Positions 6,771-11,191 of a stretch of 11,191 nt of DNA are shown piece by piece; within the stretch, counting starts at the first letter, position 1; each line of letters starts with the position of its first letter. This DNA comes from JAGNNV01 sp039932395 (lineage in GTDB: Bacteria > Acidobacteriota > Vicinamibacteria > Fen-336 > JAGNNV01). The stretch covers positions 1 through 11,191 of the forward strand of contig JBDTQB010000139.1 in the NCBI GenBank assembly GCA_039932395.1, given 5' to 3'. The translations under genes and the position numbers were made by a program. Below the pieces are notes generated by a model. That model was given only the letters and a program-made list of their open reading frames with translations. It was not told the DNA's origin and did not search any database.

Positions 6771-8598
6771 CGTCTTTCTTGACCTCGGCCCCAAGCCAGG
6801 CGGAGCGAAACGCGAGCTGCGCCTCCGAGGGAGTGCCGCCTGAATCCTCCAGACGGACGACTTCCAGCGTTGCGTCTTCATCGAGAACGATCTCGGCGGT
6901 CCGCTCCTGGCCACGCCGACGGTAACGCACCGGGACCTTGTCGCCCGGCTTCTGTTTACCAAGGGCCTTAGTTACGTCGCCTTCCTCGTCGATGGTAAAG
7001 CGGCCGATCGAGAGGATTTCATCCCCGCGATCGAGCCCCGCCTTGTAGAGCGGTTCACCGATAAGCACGACGCGATTGATGGTGACGCTCTGACCCTCGC
7101 GCGCCCACGCGACGCGGCCCAGGGATGCCTTTCCGGCACTCTTCGGTCGCAGTTTGAAACCGGCCTGTTCGAGCAGCGGCGCGTAGTCGGGGAGGTCGGT
7201 GCCCTCGACGTACTTGCTGAAGAAGTCGGCCGCGAACTTCGGGTCGCCCGTCACTTTTCCCAGGGCCTGGATGAGATCCTGCGGCGCATACGATTTTTCC
7301 GTCTTGCCGTGAGTCAGCCACATCTGGCGCATCAGGCTGTCGAGAGTCACGTGCTCGAATTTCTGGCGTAGCGTGAGATCGAGCGCCAGGGCGACGGCTG
7401 CGCCGTACGAGTAGTACGAGATAAAGGTGTTGGGGAAATTCGTCGGGTCGATGGCGGTCGCAGCATCGACGAAGGGCGCGCGCAGGCTCATCTCTTGCGG
7501 TGAACCGAAGCGCCGTCCGGGACCCCTGACCACGCCGTTCATCAGACCGCCCAGACCGCCCAGGTACTCCTTGACGGAAGACTCGCCCGCGCGCCGGATC
7601 ATGAGGGAGCCGTAGTACTGAGTGAAGCCCTCGGCGAACCACAAGCTCGGCGTCGGATTGGCGCGGGTGAAATCGAACGGCTCAAGTTCGGCGGGCCGGA
7701 TCCGTTCGACATTCCAGCAGTGGAAGAATTCGTGACTCAGTGTGTCGAGTTGGCGGAAGTCCGATTCGTAGAGCCCCTTGGTACCGCTGATGACGGTTGA
7801 GTTGCGATGCTCCATGCCGTCGCCGTTGACATAGGGCAGGTAGTCGGCGATGAAGGTGTACGTTCCGAAGTCGTATCTCGGAAGTTCACCGAACACCAGC
7901 ATGTGCTGGGCTACCACCTTCTTCGCGCGCTCGACGAAGACGTCCATGTCTGCCTCGATCCCGGCGTGATGGGTGGTCAGGCGCATGGTCTGGTCGCCCA
8001 CCTTCCATTCCCGGATAGCGAAATCGCTGAGTTCGGTGGGGCTGTCCATGAAGTACTGCAGGTTCGGCGCCTTGAAGGACATCGTCTCAGGGCCGGGTTG
8101 AAGCTGGGTGGCGGCTCTCCACGGTCGGGTGCCGGTGTGGAAGGTCACGCTGATCGGCCGTGCATCGAAGCCCTTCGCCCACATGAACGTCGCGGGGATG
8201 TTGAGGTGAGCGTGGGTTTCGTCGATCTGCGAATAAGTCCCGTCGGCGCGGTCGGCGAAGAGTGTGTAGGTCGCCTTGACCGTTCCATCGTGTCCGGAGA
8301 CTCGCCACGAGTAGGGGTCGGTCCGTGAGAGCTTCAGCGCTCGCCCGGCTCCGTCGACCGCGGAAACGTCATAGACGTTCTTGGCGAACTCATGGATCGC
8401 GTAGCGCCCGGGCGACGACCGCGCCATCCGAAGCTCGATGGGTGCTGTCCCCAGTGCGCGATACGTGACGGAGATCCGCGCCTCGTGATGAACGGCGTTC
8501 TCGAACGACGCCTCGTATTCGACGCGCGTTCCACCCTCCTGCGCCACTGCGGCGGAGGCCGCCGCGAAAAGACCGACGACGATCGTGAACAACTTCAT
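6760..8598 (-). CDS. Exported M61-family glycyl-aminopeptidase-like metallopeptidase with PDZ domain
   Basis: A 612-residue protein. A Sec signal peptide covers residues 1-19 (MKLFTIVVGLFAAASAAVAQ). The N-terminal beta-rich M61 domain is followed by the catalytic domain, with GDGMEHRNS upstream, zinc motif HEFFHCWN (H289, E290, H293) and third ligand Glu 323 in WFAEGFTQYYG. A PDZ domain occupies about residues 505-575 (IGEPLYKAGLDRGDEILSIG). All expected catalytic residues are present, so an active zinc aminopeptidase is likely; characterised M61 enzymes prefer N-terminal glycine or alanine. It probably trims peptides in the periplasm. ATG 8598 is preferred over GTG 8607, since GAGGTG sits 6 bases upstream of the ATG and the GTG lies inside that ribosome site. 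The cysteine synthase gene lies 141 bp upstream on the same strand; the leader contains a complementary segment able to mask the ribosome site. Confidence 0.93.
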   Translation of the reverse strand: MKLFTIVVGLFAAASAAVAQEGGTRVEYEASFENAVHHEARISVTYRALGTAPIELRMARSSPGRYAIHEFAKNVYDVSAVDGAGRALKLSRTDPYSWRVSGHDGTVKATYTLFADRADGTYSQIDETHAHLNIPATFMWAKGFDARPISVTFHTGTRPWRAATQLQPGPETMSFKAPNLQYFMDSPTELSDFAIREWKVGDQTMRLTTHHAGIEADMDVFVERAKKVVAQHMLVFGELPRYDFGTYTFIADYLPYVNGDGMEHRNSTVISGTKGLYESDFRQLDTLSHEFFHCWNVERIRPAELEPFDFTRANPTPSLWFAEGFTQYYGSLMIRRAGESSVKEYLGGLGGLMNGVVRGPGRRFGSPQEMSLRAPFVDAATAIDPTNFPNTFISYYSYGAAVALALDLTLRQKFEHVTLDSLMRQMWLTHGKTEKSYAPQDLIQALGKVTGDPKFAADFFSKYVEGTDLPDYAPLLEQAGFKLRPKSAGKASLGRVAWAREGQSVTINRVVLIGEPLYKAGLDRGDEILSIGRFTIDEEGDVTKALGKQKPGDKVPVRYRRRGQERTAEIVLDEDATLEVVRLEDSGGTPSEAQLAFRSAWLGAEVKKDAKN

Positions 8599-8604
8599 AT
8601 CGAA

Positions 8605-8722
8605 CACCTCATATGAACAGGCAAGAAACGCGCGCGAGATGATATGTCGCCTGCGGATGGTCGTGAGCCGTCCCGGTCTCGTCTTCCTGGTACTCAGGCA
8701 GATCGCAGGTGTTCATGAGGTG
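8605..8722 (-). repeat. Spaced inverted repeat with one arm covering the M61 ribosome binding site
   Basis: On the minus strand, CACCTCATGAACA (8722-8710) is complementary to TGTTCATATGAGGTG (8619-8605). This gives 7 plus 6 base pairs broken only by a two-base AT bulge, with 90 bases between the arms. The downstream arm contains GAGGTG, the Shine-Dalgarno of the M61 gene. If transcription reads through from the cysteine synthase gene, the transcript could fold so that the M61 ribosome site is paired. The pairing is seen directly; a regulatory role is inferred. The rest of the 141-bp spacer shows no clear promoter or terminator. Confidence 0.45.
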
Positions 8723-8739
8723 GGCCAGAAGCCCGACGG

Positions 8740-9789
8740 CTAGCAGGTGATGCAGACGCGGCGGAAGGCTTCAGCGCTTGTCAGTACGATGTCCGGGGTC
8801 ATGAAGCCTGGCTTGATGGGCTCCTCACGGAGGAGGTCGGTGCTCAGGTACTTCTTGTTGCTGTCGCACAGAATGGTGACGACCACAGCGTCGTCGCCCA
8901 TTCGGTTCCGAACCTGGAGCGCGGCCAGAACGTTGGCCCCTGAACTGATGCCGACGCCGAGGCCAAGTTCGGCGGCGAGTTTTTGCGCCATGAGGATGGC
9001 GTCACCATCGTCGACGGAGATCACTTCGTCGAGTTCATTCAGGTTGAGGATGGGCGGAACAAACTCGTCGGAGATCCCCTCGATGCGATGTTTGCCAAGC
9101 TTATGGCCGGCGGTGAGAGTGGGGGAGTTGGAGGGCTCGACCGGGTGGACCTTGATCTTGAAATTGCGCAGCCGCAGAAACCGGCCGACCCCCATCACGG
9201 TGCCTCCCGTGCCCACACCCGCCACGAATGCGTCGGGAACGAGGTTGTGCGCCTCGAGCTGCCACCAGATCTCTGGACCCGTGGTTTCGTAGTGAGCCTG
9301 CGCGTTCTCGGCGTTCGCGAATTGGCGGGGAAGGAAAGCGCCCGGGGTAGCGTTCGCGAACGCCTCGGCAAGCTCGATGCTTCCGAGGAACCCGCCCTCC
9401 TCCCGGCTCACGAGTTGAAGCTCCGCGCCGAAGCTGCGTATCAGGTCCTTGCGTTCCTGACTTACCCAGTCGGGCATGAAGATCCGCACGGGATGCCCGA
9501 AGGCCCGTCCCACCGCAGCGAAGGAAATTCCTGTGTTGCCGCTCGTGGCCTCCGCGATAGAGCCGCCGGGGCGGAGCTCGCCGGCGTGCAGCGCCTTGCG
9601 CAGGATGTGGACAGCGATCCGATCCTTGATCGAACCGGTTAGGTTGAGGTTCTCCGCTTTCGCATAGATCGTCCGCCGTTCGCCCTTGTACAGCAGGTGA
9701 ATGGAGATGAGCGGAGTGTTACCCACCATGTTTCTGAGGCCGCGGAACCTCAGGTCGTCCCCCCGGCCGCGCATGAGGAGTTCGAGCAC
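8740..9789 (-). CDS. PLP-dependent cysteine synthase / cystathionine beta-synthase family protein
   Basis: A 349-residue cytoplasmic fold-type II PLP enzyme. The PLP lysine is K55 in NLTGSIKDR, the substrate loop is SGNTG (83-87), the phosphate-binding loop is GVGTGGTVMG (191-200), and the pyridine-side serine region is ISSGAN (281-286). This is the O-acetylserine sulfhydrylase pattern, so the likely reaction is O-acetylserine (or a related activated serine) plus sulphide to cysteine. It is somewhat longer than CysK/CysM, with an extended N-terminus and a C-terminal tail (KKYLSTDLLREEP, then about 25 residues ending VCITC), which points to a separate subfamily; cystathionine synthesis is a possible alternative. 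No CBS regulatory domains are present. GTG 9789 is the tentative start (giving LELLMRGRG); ATG 9774 is also possible, and neither has a strong ribosome site. It diverges from the oxidase gene and precedes the M61 gene on the same strand. Confidence 0.9.
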   Translation of the reverse strand: MLELLMRGRGDDLRFRGLRNMVGNTPLISIHLLYKGERRTIYAKAENLNLTGSIKDRIAVHILRKALHAGELRPGGSIAEATSGNTGISFAAVGRAFGHPVRIFMPDWVSQERKDLIRSFGAELQLVSREEGGFLGSIELAEAFANATPGAFLPRQFANAENAQAHYETTGPEIWWQLEAHNLVPDAFVAGVGTGGTVMGVGRFLRLRNFKIKVHPVEPSNSPTLTAGHKLGKHRIEGISDEFVPPILNLNELDEVISVDDGDAILMAQKLAAELGLGVGISSGANVLAALQVRNRMGDDAVVVTILCDSNKKYLSTDLLREEPIKPGFMTPDIVLTSAEAFRRVCITC

Positions 9790-9898
9790 GGCTCAGCTTA
9801 GGCCGTAGGACGCCGCCGTCGGTAGCTCATTTGGATCACTGTCTCCGACATCCGTGTCTTTGCCCCTCCCGCTGATCAAACCTCACTTCACACCCTCC

Positions 9899-9904
9899 TA
9901 TGAT
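9899..9904 (+). promoter_or_regulatory. Possible -10 element for the alpha-hydroxy-acid oxidase gene
   Basis: TATGAT matches the TATAAT consensus at 5 of 6 positions and lies 45 bases before the start at 9949. No good -35 hexamer is found 16-18 bases upstream, so this is tentative. The surrounding 159-bp divergent spacer (9790-9948) also holds the oxidase ribosome site AGAGG (9937-9941), placed in a small hairpin with arms GAGAA/TTCTC (9933-9937 and 9942-9946). I could not assign a promoter for the cysteine synthase in this spacer. Confidence 0.3.
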
Positions 9905-9948
9905 GGCGCCATTCGCCGGACCCACCATTCAAGAGAAGAGGTTCTCCC

Positions 9949-11142
9949 ATGCCCGTATCCCGTCGACAAGCTCTCGGCCTCGCCGGCGCCGCCGCCGCGT
10001 TGCACGTTGTTCCCAAGGTTGCGAGCGCAGCACTCCTCGAATCGACTCAAGCCACGCAAGCCACCGAAGGTTCTCTCAACCCGTTCGCCGGGATCGCGAG
10101 CGTCACGGACTTCGAACCGCGGGCACATGAACGCATGACTCACAATGCGTGGGAGTACATCAACGGCGGAGCGGGCGACGAGATCACGCTGCGCTGGAAC
10201 CGCGAGGCTTACGACAAGATCCGCCTGCGCACCCGGGTTCTCGTGGATGTCTCGAAGCTCGATACGAAAACGCGCCTGCTCGGACAGGATCTCGCCTATC
10301 CGATCCTCCTCGCTCCCACCGCGTACCACAAGCTCGTGCATCCGGAAGGAGAGTTGGAGACGGCACGCGGGGCGAGTACTGCAGGCGCGACCATGGTCGT
10401 GAGTTCCTTCGCGAACACCGCCATCGAGGACATCGCCCGGGTAGCGAAGGAGCCCTTGTGGTTCCAGCTGTACGTTCAGCCTGACCGCGGCTTCACGAAG
10501 TCGATGGTCGAACGCGCCCAGGCCGCAGGCTGCCGCGCCATCTGCGTCACGGTCGACACTCCTCTCGCGGGTGTCCGTAACCGCGAAGAGCGTGTGGGCT
10601 TCGCGCTGCCGAAAGGTCTCGAGCTGCCTCATCTCAAGGGCCTGACTAACGCGGCGCACCCTCCGCGCGAAGGCGAGATCTTCAGCGCGATCCTCGACCC
10701 CACACTGACCTGGAAGGACATCGAGTGGCTGAGGTCGTTCGCGAAGGTCCCGGTTCTGCTCAAGGGAGTTCAGAGCGCCGATGACGCCGACCAGGCCGCA
10801 AGGCTCGGTGTCGCGGGCATCATCGTGTCGAACCACGGAGCGCGGAACCTCGATACGGTTCCGGCCACCATCGACAGCCTCCCGAGCGTGGTCGAGAGGG
10901 TGGCCCGGCGCATGCCTGTGCTGGTGGACGGCGGCATCAGGCGCGGCACCGACGTCTTGAAGGCGCTCGCTTCGGGGGCAAGTGCTGTGCTCATCGGCCG
11001 GCCCTATCTCTATGCGCTTGGAGTCGCGGGAGCGCCGGGAGTAGCTCGCGCTCTGTCGATCCTGCGCAAGGAGTTCGAAATCGCGATGGCGCTCACGGGA
11101 CGGCGTTCGATCGCGGAGATCGACAAGGGTGTGATTTGGTAA
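9949..11142 (+). CDS. Tat-exported FMN-dependent alpha-hydroxy-acid oxidase/dehydrogenase
   Basis: A 397-residue enzyme of the glycolate oxidase/L-lactate dehydrogenase/lactate oxidase family, which oxidises L-2-hydroxy acids to 2-oxo acids using FMN. The N-terminus is a twin-arginine signal, SRRQALGLAGAAAAL (4-18), suggesting export in folded, FMN-loaded form. The TIM barrel follows from about residue 55. Family active-site residues are all present: Y70 (WEYINGGAGDE), Y175 (FQLYVQPDR), K272 (LLKGVQSADD), and H296 and R299 in VSNHGARNLDTVPATI. FMN phosphate binding is seen in VLVDGGIRRGTD and AVLIGRP. The position of Trp 108 in plant glycolate oxidase, which contacts the substrate side chain, is Phe 154 here (SSFANTAIEDI), so the substrate is not predictable. 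AGAGG 7 bases upstream supports the start. Most family members are cytoplasmic or membrane-associated; a Tat-exported form would donate electrons to oxygen or a periplasmic or quinone acceptor, which is inference. Confidence 0.92.
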   Translation: MPVSRRQALGLAGAAAALHVVPKVASAALLESTQATQATEGSLNPFAGIASVTDFEPRAHERMTHNAWEYINGGAGDEITLRWNREAYDKIRLRTRVLVDVSKLDTKTRLLGQDLAYPILLAPTAYHKLVHPEGELETARGASTAGATMVVSSFANTAIEDIARVAKEPLWFQLYVQPDRGFTKSMVERAQAAGCRAICVTVDTPLAGVRNREERVGFALPKGLELPHLKGLTNAAHPPREGEIFSAILDPTLTWKDIEWLRSFAKVPVLLKGVQSADDADQAARLGVAGIIVSNHGARNLDTVPATIDSLPSVVERVARRMPVLVDGGIRRGTDVLKALASGASAVLIGRPYLYALGVAGAPGVARALSILRKEFEIAMALTGRRSIAEIDKGVIW

Positions 11143-11183
11143 GACGCAGCAACCAGCGTCGATTCCGTCAGAGAGAACAATCG

Positions 11184-11191
11184 ATGAGAAT
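11184..11191 (+). CDS. Possible start of the next gene, cut by window edge
   Basis: An ATG at 11184 lies 42 bases after the oxidase stop on the same strand, preceded by a purine-rich GAGAG about 8 bases upstream. Only two codons and part of a third are in the window, so the product cannot be judged. The spacer contains a weak inverted repeat GACGC/GCGTC (11143-11160) without a T-run, so there is no convincing terminator between the two. Confidence 0.22.

Noticed and set aside
8713..8735. Short GGGC/GCCC stem after the cysteine synthase gene as a terminator
   Set aside because: Four-base arms without a T-run on the minus strand are not sufficient support.
9898..10836. A 312-codon minus-strand frame opposite the oxidase gene
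   Set aside because: Antisense to a gene with all family active-site residues; no recognisable domain in the minus reading.
11143..11160. GACGC/GCGTC hairpin after the oxidase gene as a terminator
   Set aside because: Arms of only five bases and no following T-run.

Overview
The window is a GC-rich, tightly packed bacterial chromosome segment with eight recognisable protein genes and a possible ninth start at the right edge. The best taxonomic hint is the large two-domain FtsX/MacB-type permease (ADOP, 'acidobacterial duplicated orphan permease' type) with no ATPase gene beside it. Together with exported M13 and M61 peptidases and a secreted single-repeat protein, this suggests Acidobacteriota (Vicinamibacteria/Solibacter-like) or a similar soil phylum such as Gemmatimonadota. 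That placement is inference. I see no rRNA, tRNA, CRISPR array, insertion sequence or phage gene, and no gene-free stretch longer than about 160 bases.

Layout: (1) 1-2024, minus: exported M13 (neprilysin/PepO-like) metallopeptidase, 3' end cut by the window edge, with unusual catalytic residues. (2) 2025-2103: short divergent spacer with two overlapping dyads, one of them a canonical LysR-type ATC-N9-GAT box. (3) 2104-3027, plus: LysR-family regulator. (4) 3053-3424, minus: small secreted protein with one InlB-B-like repeat and its own near-consensus promoter at 3471-3499. (5) 3509-6016, minus: ADOP-type permease. (6) 6111-6770, plus: HAD hydrolase of the beta-phosphoglucomutase type, overlapping by 11 bp at its 3' end with (7). 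(7) 6760-8598, minus: exported M61 glycyl-aminopeptidase-like protein with a PDZ domain. (8) 8740-9789, minus: PLP-dependent cysteine synthase family protein. (9) 9949-11142, plus: Tat-exported FMN-dependent alpha-hydroxy-acid oxidase.

Working together: the genes do not form one long operon. Strand changes break the region into short units, namely LysR/M13, ADOP followed by the small secreted protein, HAD alone, cysteine synthase followed by M61, and the oxidase. The common theme is the cell envelope and periplasm: five of the eight products carry an export signal or membrane segments. The clearest regulatory unit is the LysR/M13 divergent pair.

I do not see a clearly new multi-gene system. 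The observations most worth checking are the HDxxH (not HExxH) active site of the M13 protein together with its altered substrate-binding motif, the LysR operator cluster, and a 13-bp complementary segment that could mask the ribosome binding site of the M61 gene.
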